In this document: positions 45,570 to 55,640 of the stretch, piece by piece
How the letters are laid out: every line of letters begins with the position of its first letter
Numbering within the stretch: the stretch's first letter is position 1
Assembly (NCBI GenBank): GCA_018350325.1
Contig: JAEVLN010000017.1
Span: 1,016,666-1,080,665, forward strand
Direction: 5' to 3'
From: Globodera rostochiensis
Lineage: Eukaryota > Nematoda > Chromadorea > Rhabditida > Heteroderidae
DNA length: 64,000 bases
Position numbers and translations under genes: made by a program
Notes under the pieces: generated by a model
What the model saw: only the letters and a program-made list of their open reading frames with translations
Told to the model about the DNA's origin: nothing
Databases searched by the model: none

Positions 45570-46401
45570 TTATTGGAATGTCTTCTTCGCGTGCAGCTCC
45601 TTCAGAAGTTCGTCCAATTCTTCGTCCTCCATTTTGTTTTCGAGGCTTAAGTTTTTGACAGTTAATTAAAAAAAGTAATGGAGAAGGTGACCTGGGAATC
45701 AATGCTTTAGCCTCCTCCGCCGTCTCCGGACACAAATTGGCGACCTGAGCCACCTCGAACTTGTGCAGATTGTGTTTACCCGAAAAGATCCTATGAAAAA
45801 ACAATCAAAAACGCGGTTTTAGGTCTTCAAAATTTGTAGAAAAATTCCGATTGTGCCATTTATAAAATTGTGTTTTATTTCAAAAATCCCAGATTCTTCT
45901 AGACCTGGATTTATGGTGGCCTTGACAAGATTCAGTCCCGGGGGAAAATTTTCCTGGGCAAGCCAAAACAGCAGAAAAAGAGAAGCAACATTTTCCAAAA
46001 ATTTCTTAAAAAGAAACCCGCGAACTGAGCGAATGGTCTCGCGACTTTTGAATTTGGACAGTCTTCGGGTGTAATTCAGCGTCTTCAAAAACACTTCGCT
46101 AATGTCCTCAATTTCCTCCTTTTCCTCCGACTGTTTGCGGCGATGGTCGAGCAACAAAAACACCTCCGAAATCATCAGAGCATCGCAGCCGGACACTTCA
46201 AACTCTGAAAAAACAAAAATATTTTTGAAAACCCCAATATAAATTTGAACAAAAAAAAATAGTTTCGCCGAAGAAAGTCCGCGTTCATTAATCCGGGTGT
46301 TATAGAATTATCCTAGCTCAAAAACACCAAACTTTTGGGAATTTCAATTCGGTCGCGTCCTCTTCAGCTTGTTCATCAATGGACTGATTTGGAGGGGGCA
46401 T
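45570..46401 (-). CDS. rpb-4: RNA polymerase II subunit RPB4
   Basis: Subunit of the dissociable Rpb4/Rpb7 stalk of RNA polymerase II, in the nucleus. ATG at 46401; exon 1 is 46401-46333 ([20 protein letters not shown]), and exon 2 begins at 46202 after TTCAGAG. Conserved blocks are [41 protein letters not shown] and the end [20 protein letters not shown] before TAA at 45570. Order and spacing fit RPB4, whose signature is HKFE...NLCPE. CTTTCCAG lies 24 bases before the ATG, a good spliced-leader acceptor. The stop codon is only 141 bases upstream of the NUDCD1 start on the same strand. Confidence 0.93.
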
Positions 46402-47278
46402 AACAAAAGCAGAAAATGAATCTCTGGAAAGAGTTAAAAAAAAACAATTGTGGCGACAAAAATACTCCGCGGGAAGACTGGGGATTCAAGGATGGGGTTT
46501 ATTCAGGGCTGTGATATCTTCGGACATTTCGCACATCGGACTGTTTCACCTATAAATTTTGCCCACATTTAATAAATGTTTGTAAAGTATTTTATAAATT
46601 TTATTTTCTTTCTTTATGCTAGAAAAGTTGAATATTTGGCTAAAATTGTACTCAAAAATTCAAGTTACATATCAAAACAAACTCAAAACTAGAGCCCGGT
46701 AAAAAAAAATTTCCGGGAACGGGAACGGGGTTTTCAAAAAGAACGGGACGGGAATCCCGAACGGGAATCCCGTCTTTTTCCCGTTCCCGTAAAAAATCCC
46801 GCCCGGCGAAAAAGACGGGAACGGGACCGGGATTCCCGTACTTTTCCCGCGGGAATCCCGTTCCCGCCGGGCTCTACTCAAAACCCAATTACGGTATTCC
46901 AAAAGCGGCGAAACTTAATTTTCTTTAAATTTAGGAGGATTTAATGTAATTGTTTTAACAAACAAACAGCCGATCAATCAAGAATTTGTGCGGAAAAGCA
47001 TTGAAATCAGTTTCTGAGCAGATTTAAGTTACATACAGTATCTTGCAAAAATGACTGGAGTTGAAATTTTTTTAAATAAGGAAAAAACGATGTACTCATC
47101 AAGAATCAATTCCAAGATGTGGAGTTCAAAAGTGGAGATTAAATATTTTATTTACTAAAAGTATTCTACGTAGGCAAGTCAGCAGGGAACCTGGCTACGT
47201 TTTCGCATTTTTAAAAAAAATCAATGGTCGACAAAAAACAATTTATGTTCAACAAAAACAATTTCTAAATTTAAATCA
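46402..47278. other. Gap in the minus-strand cluster, contains one MITE
   Basis: The largest gap inside the gene cluster. The 187-bp MITE at 46690-46876 enlarges it. No gene was recognised in the remainder. Confidence 0.5.
46690..46876. mobile_element. hAT-like MITE with CGGGAACGGGA repeats
   Basis: A 187-bp element with inverted ends TAGAGCCCGG and CCGGGCTCTA and a perfect 8-bp duplication CTCAAAAC at 46682-46689 and 46877-46884. The interior is an array of GGGAACGGG and CCCGTTCCCG words that can fold on themselves. Confidence 0.9.
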
Positions 47279-48151
47279 TCAAGAAAGGAAATCGGTGGGT
47301 CTTTTCTTCTTGGCCAACGCGCGCAGGTGGGCCTAAAATCGAAATTTGCCAAAAATATGTTTTTTTTTGAGAATTCCGCTTTACGGAGGGGTTGGTGCTT
47401 TTTATTGTCATTTAATAATTAAAAATAATTAAAAGTGATCTGCCGCCCACCTCCAAATTGACGTCCTCAATTCTCTCGCCGCTCTCTTCTTCCTCTTGCG
47501 GAACACCGCGCAGCCCATACGACGGCAGGCCCAGGAGACGGTTCAGTCGCACCAACATATCGGCCAGTTGAAAGCCGTCCGTCTTGAACACCAACTGACG
47601 TCCATCATCTGACAAAAGCAAATAATTAACGAAAATATTTTTTAAAAAAGTGTCCAGGCCTTTACATTGTTCAGAAATCGAAAAGCAGCCGTCCTCCCTC
47701 AAATGGCCACCGATTGGACCCCAAAAACTTACGGAGGTGCGTTACAAATTGTGGTGGACATCCGTTGGAGTGCAGTTGCGCCTGCACTCGCACTTTGGGA
47801 TTTGTAGCGCGCACTTTGGGCAGACTGAGACGATGCCAAAATTCGCTGAACGATATTTTCAAATCAAATTTTAAATAGCTTTTTAATTGAGTCTGTGAAA
47901 TATTCTAAAGAAGCTTCTTCCATTAAACACCTTTTTTTCGTTTAAACTTCAAAAAATGCCCAAACTTCCACCATATACAAAAAAAAATGTTCGTTAGGCT
48001 ACCGTAACGACTTCGAGTCGCCGTGGAACGGGTCGAATTGAATGTGCACAGCGCTGACGTCCTTTAGGGAAAACGCCTTCAGCGCGAGTTCGGCCTGGTC
48101 AGCGCGGTTCCATTGTACGCCGTACCGGATGCGTCCCCATAAACGGCACAT
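47279..48151 (-). CDS. Mitochondrial large-subunit ribosomal protein mL53
   Basis: Component of the mitochondrial 39S/54S ribosomal subunit. Four exons: 48151-48003 with KDVSAVHIQFDPFH; then REFWHRLSLPKVRATNPKVR to about 47730; then HDGRQLVFKTDGFQLADMLV with LNRLLGLPSYG; and a last exon AHLRALAKKKRPTDFLS to the stop at 47279. The block pattern (VQFDPF, FL..V...KVR.TN..., DG....F..GH.L) matches MRPL53 as remembered. The N-terminal basic stretch before the domain would serve mitochondrial import. It sits 203 bases downstream of the CIAO2B gene's start-side neighbour on the same strand, within the putative operon. Confidence 0.8.
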
Positions 48152-48353
48152 TCTTCTTATAGGGGGTAAATTGTATCAAAAATATCAACAAAAAAAAGAA
48201 TAAATAAAAGAAACAATATCAAATCATGGAACAAAATCACAACATTTGTGCCAGAAGGTTGGCAATCTGGAGGGAGGACACGACACAAATAAATGTTTAT
48301 TATTTCAGTTTGAAACAATTTGTTAAATGTCCGGGCGGGGGGGGGGGGAAAAT

Positions 48354-49570
48354 TCATTCTTTCGGACGCAAGCATGCATTGATCGATTGCATCAGACCGA
48401 TGTTCTCCATGGCTGCCGCCACCTGTTTATAATAATAATGTTTTGTGTGTTAATATATTTAAAATTGTCAACAAAACGCCTTCCCACCGAACGCACCCTT
48501 TCTTTGTCGGCCAACTGCCGGTTGATGGACTCCTCCGTGCTGTGACTGCCCGGTGTGATACGGACACAAATTTTCATTGACGGATGAAGGGATCTCAAAA
48601 GAAGCAAAATTTAAGTAATCAAATCAACAATTTTTGTTAACCGTAAGAGTGTATGACAAATAAAAATTCTCGAAAAGCTCTGTCCGGGCTGGCTCAAATG
48701 GTCGGGGTGTGTGGAGGTGAAGTTGGGAATGGATTTCCGAAATAAAAAATGCAAAAAAATCTTAGAACGCCGCCCCCGTCCAAAAAACGTTCTGTGTCAG
48801 TGCCCACCGTTTCAATTTTGCGTGAATAGCCAATCCGATCAGTGCAGCCATTGAACAATGCGGGATGGTTGGGGTGAAGCGCACGTCGACGAAAGGGTCG
48901 TCCGGATCCGTGCTCACCCGAACCAATTCTTCCTGGAATTTAAGTAAATAAATAACATATCAATCTTCATTTTTTGACCGGATCTCTCCACAAAACTAAA
49001 AATTGCTAATTTAAACTAAAACCCAATTTTTGTAATTCCCTGCATTGTATGAGTCCAATTTCCAATAGAACGAACCCATCTGTGGTCAAATCTTTTGGAG
49101 AGTTTTAGATAGGAACGGAAAATTGAAAGGATTTTGAAAATGCGCAAAGAACAAATTAGACATTTTGAAATAAAAGCAAATATAAAATTTTAATTGGACT
49201 CATAAAAGTTTATTGCACTCAATAAACTGCAGGAGAAACGCCAGATTTTCCGAAGCCCAGCACTTTTTCCTACCACCCCCTGGCCAGACCTGCACGACAT
49301 TAAGCTGTTCGAGTGTATACGGATGTTCCGGGTCGTTGATGTCGCGGATGTGCTCGAATATTTCGGCCGCGTCAATGGGCTCCTCCACGTCGTCGTCCAG
49401 CGTCGCCAACGCGTCCTCCTCCGACAGCGCCCGGCGCGCTTTGGTCGCATGGACAACTGAAAATGTCAGCAGAGGGGTTTATGTCGTTTTGGTCTCCAAC
49501 TTTTTTTTAGATTTAAAAATTTTTTAAAAAATTTACCTGGCGCAGCGTTGTCCAGCCGGTCTTTTCCCAT
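48354..49570 (-). CDS. CIAO2B/MIP18 (FAM96B) cytosolic iron-sulfur targeting protein
   Basis: Part of the CIA targeting complex (with CIAO1 and MMS19) that delivers Fe-S clusters to cytosolic and nuclear proteins. Exons 49570-49537, 49456-49290, 48932-48808, 48593-48497 and 48422-48354 join in phase to 163 residues, the same length as human CIAO2B. Motifs: [38 protein letters not shown] with the conserved reactive Cys, [20 protein letters not shown] and ERVAAAMEN. CTTTTTTTAG lies 21 bases before the ATG, a strong trans-splice acceptor, and 205 bases separate it from the AK6 stop. Confidence 0.95.
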
Positions 49571-49775
49571 TATTTTGTTCGTTTCGACTAAAAAAAGAGA
49601 ATTGGCCTAACTTCTCTAATGACATGACAACAAATGACAAAAACAAATATTTCATAAAATCTATCAAATTCATTGATCGAATTCACCAAAAAAAATGTTT
49701 TCCACAAAATTCAACAAAAAAAATATACAAAAAATGAATCGTTTCCGCAACTCCAAATTATGCTGCTGCTGCTGC

Positions 49776-50815
49776 TCACTCATTTCTTCGACTTCTGCTG
49801 TCGTTTCCCACCAAATTGGTGACCGTCCGCACGTTCGCCTCCAACTGTGCCGCGGTGCTGTTGTCCAACTCGTGCACAATCGCCTCGTCATAACTTTGTC
49901 TGAACAATTTCTTATTTCTTTTAAATTTTTGCACTTTCACAAAAGGGTTCAACCGATCTGTATTTTTTTTTTATTATAAATCTTCGAAACAAATATTATA
50001 AATTAACTAAAAATTTAAATCAGCCATAAATATAAATTACTTTGCCTCCTCGGAGAGGACGCCAAATATTTCCGCCTCCAAATTCTCGCGCCTCTTCCGT
50101 TCCGAATAGCCCCTTTCTGCCAGTCGATCAAACAGCGATTCTGTCGCACATCGGAGGACCACCACGAGGTCAAACCTAACGCCACGAATTACATTTATAT
50201 ATTAATATTATTAATTCAAATTTAACGATTTTTTGTATATAATAAAAAAGCACGATTAGTTGAAAAATATATAAATTTTAAAAACCATCGTTTTGGGAAC
50301 ATGTCGGCACAATGGTAGTCCAAAATTAGGCCACCCTCGTCAGCGCCAAAGCGTTCCTAAACAAAACAAAAAAACATTAAATTTTATTGAAATATAAAAA
50401 AAATCTCTTTTCCATTCGATTTGAACCGAAATCACCGGATTCATTTAAAATGTCAGCCTCTACATTTGTACTGTTTGAGAAAATTTGTTTTTTCCCCGAA
50501 AGTTGAACCTCCAAATGGTCAAGAAAGGCGTCTTCGTCAAGCACATGGGTGTCCAGTTGGGCGTCATAATCCGCAAAGAAATTGTGTTCCCTTACAGAAA
50601 CCAAAAATAATTATTTTAAAAGCCTCCAACTTTATGGTCGACGCGCTGTCGACGTGTTCAAAGCCAACATTTTCCGCCACTTTTTTGGCCAACGTCGATT
50701 TGCCTGAACATTATGGCGATTTGATGTATTTTTTATTTGAAAATTGGCGCATTTTTAATTGTTTGTTACCAGTGCCGGGCGTACCGGTGATCAGCACATT
50801 CGGTCTTTGCCTCAT
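49776..50815 (-). CDS. Adenylate kinase isoenzyme 6 (AK6/hCINAP-type)
   Basis: A nuclear NMP kinase/ATPase that helps 40S ribosome maturation. Starts at ATG 50815 with PNVLITGTPGTGKST, a Walker A motif split by an intron (donor at 50769). It continues LAKKVAENVGFEHVD, then REHNFFADYDAQLDTHVLDE, GGLILDYHCADMFPKRW, LVVVLRCATESLFDRLAERG, ENLEAEIFGVLSEEA and DEAIVHELDNST before the stop at 49776. These are the AK6 blocks in order, including the D-Y-H motif. The junction between the second exon and REHNFF could not be resolved; a microexon or unusual donor is likely. The acidic Q/N-rich C-terminus matches the family. Confidence 0.88.
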
Positions 50816-51443
50816 ATTCAAGCAGTAATAAATAAATTTTAGAAAGTAGTGAAAAATGATTGAAAAATACTAAATGTAAAATGATACCGATCGACATAAA
50901 ACAGAAATTCATGAAAGTATTGGAGAAAGGAAAAAATATTTTCATAAAATATAAAGAAGGCAGAAAAACAATCAAATGGATTAGCGACGATAAAAACAGT
51001 GCGGCAGCGGATACAATTTACCTGAAATGAAAAACAATTGAAATACAAATTTTTTATATATTTTAATTCAACACCAAAAATGAAGAATTCATTTCAAAAG
51101 AAATTTTAGCGCAATGCTAGTAAAAAAAAAGCGTAAATCTTTCTCCGGGTTTTATACGCTGCGGCAAATCGAACTCAGCCCATCCAATTTCCCAAACCCA
51201 CCAAAAAAAAAAATTCATTTACAAATTAGAGAAATGTAGACTTTTACAAAAAAAGAATTTGGATTTGTAACGTCGAATCTCGACTTTTCTAATTTCCACG
51301 TTCAATAATGCTTATCGTTTCGTTCCTTCGAGTAGAATTAAAAGAAGAAAGTTCAAAACTAAAGTATGGCGGCGACACGGCTTCAACAAATTTCAAAAAT
51401 TTTCGGACTTTCTCTCACCGCATTTCCGTGCCGCCCTTTTTGT

Positions 51444-52132
51444 TCATCGTCCAATTCGGCCCAGGCTGAGGTCGGCTCGCGGGTTGGCCGTCACTTTTTG
51501 CACTTGGGCGATGGTGGCATTAATGCGCGTCTGCAACTCGCGCAGCCGCGCGCCATGCAGCAAACGCAACACGCGCAGCGCGTTGTCAAACGCACGCGAA
51601 CCGCTCGGCGGCGTACCTTTTTAAAAATGGCGAAAAAGGGAAATGCGACACCAAAACATAAAAACTCCAAAACCCCTAGGCCGGGGGGAGGCCAATGTCC
51701 GCAAAAAAAGCATTTTGTAATGTCACTAAAATTTTTTTTATTTGAGGAACCAACCTGTTTCCAACTGCTCCAACGGCACAACATTTAACTGCTAAAATGT
51801 TTATTACTTTTATGAAAATGTAAAAAGTTGTTAATATATAAGTGAACATTAGACGGCGGGTCCCTTATTTATTATATAACAAAAAACTAAAAACATCGAA
51901 TTCGTTGTTTCAGTTTTGCGTAAAATTTTGTCCAAAATGAAATTTTTTTCGCCTAAATTTTGTTGCACACAAACATTTTTTGGCGCCATTCCGTCGCCGC
52001 TCATCGCCATTTTTATGTCCACGACGCGTTTTTCGATGGCACGGAGCGTAACGAGCGCATTCGTCGGATGGGCGGCGATGCCAAAAGCGGTGGCCAATTC
52101 GCGCAGCGTTTGCGCGAGTTCGGAAGCGGGGA
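51444..52132 (-). CDS. RTRAF (C14orf166/CGI-99) homolog, C-terminal half
   Basis: RTRAF acts in tRNA ligase and RNA-transport complexes. The exon 52132 to about 51990 gives PASELAQTLRELATAFGIAA followed by VTLRAIEKRVVDIKMAM. A small exon near 51770-51815 gives NVVPLEQLETG. The last exon, from about 51615 to 51444, gives AFDNALRVLRLLHGARLREL, then RINATIAQVQ and LSLGRIGR before the stop. The end block (LRLLH...LRELQT.IN) is diagnostic. The N-terminal half (about 130 residues in the family) was not found between 52132 and the Rab7-like gene's last exon at 52982, so the gene is either 5'-truncated or has exons I cannot see. Confidence 0.7.
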
Positions 52133-52908
52133 CTAAAAAAAATCGAATTATCCACAAAAAAAAAAAGAGAAAGATTTTGAAGAAAGCAGACGATTCACCA
52201 CCAATTTTTCTAATTTGTAAGGGTAAATTGCAGTTTCTGGAAGGGGGGGGGGTTGAAGAGCAATAAGTAACCGCTTGGCTCTTCTGACTTACGAAGTTTT
52301 TTAGTCAAATAACGTTTTGTCGTCCGAAATTTATACCGTAATTGGAACCGTAAAACTGATTCCCATCTTTTCTATTTTTTAACATTAAAACAAATCGTTC
52401 CCGAAATACAAAAATTTTTGATTAAAACCCGACCGTTTATTGCACTGCTTGCACCAGTGACGCCGTCATGTTCTTGCCCGTCAACCTCCATGAATATGAA
52501 TTGTTCTGAACGTTCATATAAATATTTAGAAGGTTCACAAACGGCGTAAATCGTTCATGTAAAAATGTTCATGACAGACATTGTTATTCACACTACAAAT
52601 ACATTTTTTTTTTATTTATAGAAAAGCTTCCATTTATTAATGAAAATTATGCAAATTGCAACAAAAAAAAAACAATCAGATCGTAACCTGATTGTTGACA
52701 CAAAATGTGGTGTACTATATTATGTGCGTTGTGGACAATGGTAAGTAAAAAAATGAGTGTGTTTTTCACCCATTAGGGGGGGGGGAGTAGACAGAAATTT
52801 TTTTTGTAGTAAAAACTCATCAAAATCTTTTTAAATAAAATTGTGGAAATTGAGCAAGGTAAAAATAAAAAATGTATAAAATAAAAAAATTTTCACAGAA
52901 AATGATCT

Positions 52909-54724
52909 TCAACAAAAGCAGAAGGATTCGCGCTGCCCGTGATCGCTTCGAGCGCTCGAAAAGTCGATTTGATCGGGGAATTCTGAAATTAAAAACTGGG
53001 AGCTCGCCGGGTCATCGAACATCGAACCCACGAGAATTTTTTCCATTAAAAATTACAACATTTTTAGTCCTCCGATACCAAAAGAAAGAAAAAAAACGTT
53101 TAATAACTGAAAAATTCTCTAAATTAATTTAAATGTTTCCAACCAATGACGTCACTTTGCTGTCGCTCGCTCGGCGCAACGCGTGCCAACGCCTCGCGTA
53201 CAATCTCCTCAAATGCCTCCTCAACATTTGTGGCATTTTTTGCCGAAACCTTAAAAACTAAAACTAAAAATATTTTTAACCAAATGTAAGAGAAAAACCC
53301 CTTTTAAATACAATAAATATCTCTGAAATCCCTCAAAAATTGTAACAGAATTCGAGAAAAAGTCAAAACGAATGATTCAAAATGAAAAAATCAGACCTCA
53401 AAATATCGAATGTTATTTTTGCCATGCCGTTCGCACCAGCTCTGCGCTTTCCTGACGGACACCGCCCGTTCGGAGTCGCGGTCAATTTTGTTGCCAAGAA
53501 CCAAAAAAGGAAAATTGTCGGGGTCCGTTGGGCTTAATAAAAAAAAGTCAAAAATTGGCGTAAAAGGAGAAAAATCAGAGTTTATACTAAATTTCAAGGA
53601 CGTAGCCAGGGGGAGGAATTCCCCCCCCCCGAAATGAAATTTGAGAAAAAAAACAAGAGGGGGGACCCTATTGTTTTACACTTTTACAACTTTTTGATCA
53701 ATTTTCTTAACAAATTGCCATCAAAAATCAAAAAAATTTTCCCGGCGGCTCCTATCGGCACCGCCGGGCCGCTCCTGCGCTCAAATTGGAATGCCACCTG
53801 AGCGCCGCGCTCAGATGGATCAATTCCCCCCTCCGAAATTTTTTTCTAGCTACGTCCCTGCTAAATTTGATTTAATTTATTGAAAAAAAATGTAACAAAA
53901 TGCATTTTTTAACACTCATCTCCAAAATAACTTTGAGAAATTGACCTCCAAAATGACTGAATTTTTGTGTATCTGTTCCAGTATACTTTCTATAGGGGAA
54001 AAGCCGTCTTGATTTTTTGCTAAAACTTTTTGAAATTTTCATCACCTCGCCAGTACGAGAAATTCGTCACGCCAACTCTCCAGGCATTTGAACGACAGGG
54101 AGCTGGTCACATCGTACACCTTAAATAAATCCAACTGTCATTTTTTTTAAGGACCCGAAGTCCTGAAAGGTCAGAGATTGGATGGACTTTTTCAAATATC
54201 GATAGACAAAATCCAACCAAAATGCACGCATCCGCGCCCCGGTAGAAAGCGTTGCCCAACGATTGGAAACGCTCTTGGCCGCAAGTGTCCCAAATTTGCA
54301 TTTTCACCTCCGTCCCGTCAACTGTGAGATCTTTTGTCAGAAAATCACAGCCAACCTGAACATTTTGCCGATTTAGCAGAATCATTTATGCATTTTTTTT
54401 TTCTCAAGAAAATTGATTTTTGGGAAAGTGGTCCACCATATGTGTGCTGCACACCTTTTAAGAAAACAAATTCGTTTTTCTTTCGAATACCTCAGAAACC
54501 CAAAACCGATCAAATCGAAGTTAACCATAAATTTAACCGTTGCTTTGTACGCACTGACAAATTGACGATTAACGTATTGGTTCATCAGTGAGCTCTTCCC
54601 AACCCCGGCCTCGCCTGAATACAGTAAAAAATGGTTTCCAATTTTCTGGTATGAGGCATAGTCAACCTAAAAGAATCACTTTCAGCATCATTTTGCGTTG
54701 GGTCGGACGATTTTGATTATTCAT
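52909..54724 (-). CDS. Divergent Rab7-type small GTPase
   Basis: Late-endosome/lysosome traffic GTPase family. Seven exons, 54724-54667, 54614-54538, 54355-54218, 54119-54046, 53532-53397, 53249-53156 and 52982-52909, join in phase to 216 residues. P-loop [16 protein letters not shown], effector region [15 protein letters not shown], switch [22 protein letters not shown], guanine motifs LGNKID and EVSAKNA, and the C-terminal FPDQI followed by FCFC, a CXC prenylation signal. Rab7 identity rests on DFLTK, FQSLG.AFYRGAD and the FP..I tail. Unusual: WDTCGQE instead of WDTAGQE, and GEAGVGKS instead of GDSGVGKT. It heads the eight-gene minus-strand cluster, and its first three exons are partly duplicated at 61.36-61.79 kb. 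Confidence 0.9.
53595..53860. mobile_element. hAT-like element with CAAGGACGTAGC/GCTACGTCCCTG ends
   Basis: A 266-bp element inside intron 4 of the Rab7-like gene. Inverted ends carry GGACGTAGC and GCTACGTCC, and the perfect 8-bp duplication CTAAATTT lies at 53587-53594 and 53861-53868. The interior has C and G runs and GGCGGCTCCTATCGG. No coding. Confidence 0.88.
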
Positions 54725-54894
54725 GTTCAATTGGTTTAGATAATAAGGCGGTAATAGAATACGTGTAATTCAAACCACTTTAAAGCAAGTTATGAGCCCG
54801 GGACTGAAGTGTCTTTTTCAATGGGGACTCAGTTATACATGTGAAAAAAATCGCTTTTTTTTTATGCCTTCAAAGATGCTAAAAACGATTCCGG

Positions 54895-55110
54895 GTTTTG
54901 GCGGTTCCGGTTCCAATTTTTCGCAGTTCCGGAACCGGAGCATCACTGGCACCACCTCTAGTGGGGGAACCAAAAAAAACAAAAAACATATAAATCGGTC
55001 TAATCAAGTCAAATGAGTTGCCCGGTATCGGGATCCCGGGCCGGGATTGGTCGGGATTACCCCGTTTTTGGAATCCCGGTTCCAGTTTTCGAAACCAGAT
55101 CCTGGTGGTT
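54895..55110. repeat. GGTTCCGGAACCG and GGGATCCCGG palindromic repeats
   Basis: Two blocks of self-complementary words (GGTTCCGG, GTTCCGGAACCGG; CGGGATCCCGGGCCGGGA) like the MITE interiors elsewhere in the window. Their termini and target duplications could not be set. Copied at 62540-62750. Confidence 0.45.
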
Positions 55111-55199
55111 CACCACATTGAGCAAATTGTATCATTCGACTCCACTCTCAAGCGTAACGAACCCAATCCATAAATTTTTTTGGCCTGGCGGAAACCGGG

Positions 55200-55640
55200 G
55201 TCAACCCATCTCATCAACACCCAACTCATCAATACCCAACTCATCAACGCCCAACTCATCAACAATATCGGGGCACTCACTTGCTTCAACCTTAACCAAT
55301 TCACAAAATCTTAGCGCCAATCGAAAGATCTCGAAGAGTTGAAGCTAACATTAAGTTAAAACTTTGCGTTGGACAAGTTTCAAAAAAGTTATGGCCTTAA
55401 CACTTGAGAAATTTAAATTCCGATTTTTGGGGGTTTTCTGGGCATAACTTTATTGAAACTTGTCCAATCGCAAAGCTTTAACTTAATGTTAGCTTCAACT
55501 TTTCGAGATCCTTCGATTGGCGTTAAGATTTTCTGAATCGGTTAAGGTTGAAGCAAGTTATTGCCCCGATCTTGATTGTTGATGAGTTGGGTGTTGATGA
55601 GTTGGGTATTGATGAGTTGGGTATTGATGAGTTGGGTATT
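55200..55640. mobile_element. Foldback element with CAACTCATCAACACC terminal repeats
   Basis: The left end has three or four copies of CCCAACTCATCAA(T/C)A and the right end the complementary GATGAGTTGGGTATT units. Inner arms CTTCAACCTTAACC and GGTTAAGGTTGAAG, and AACTTGTCC..., pair over more than 100 bp. The centre contains AAGTTATGGC and GCATAACTT, as in the other foldbacks. The right end joins the PUF array directly, so a frame of LMSWV repeats reads into the first PUF unit. Confidence 0.75.
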
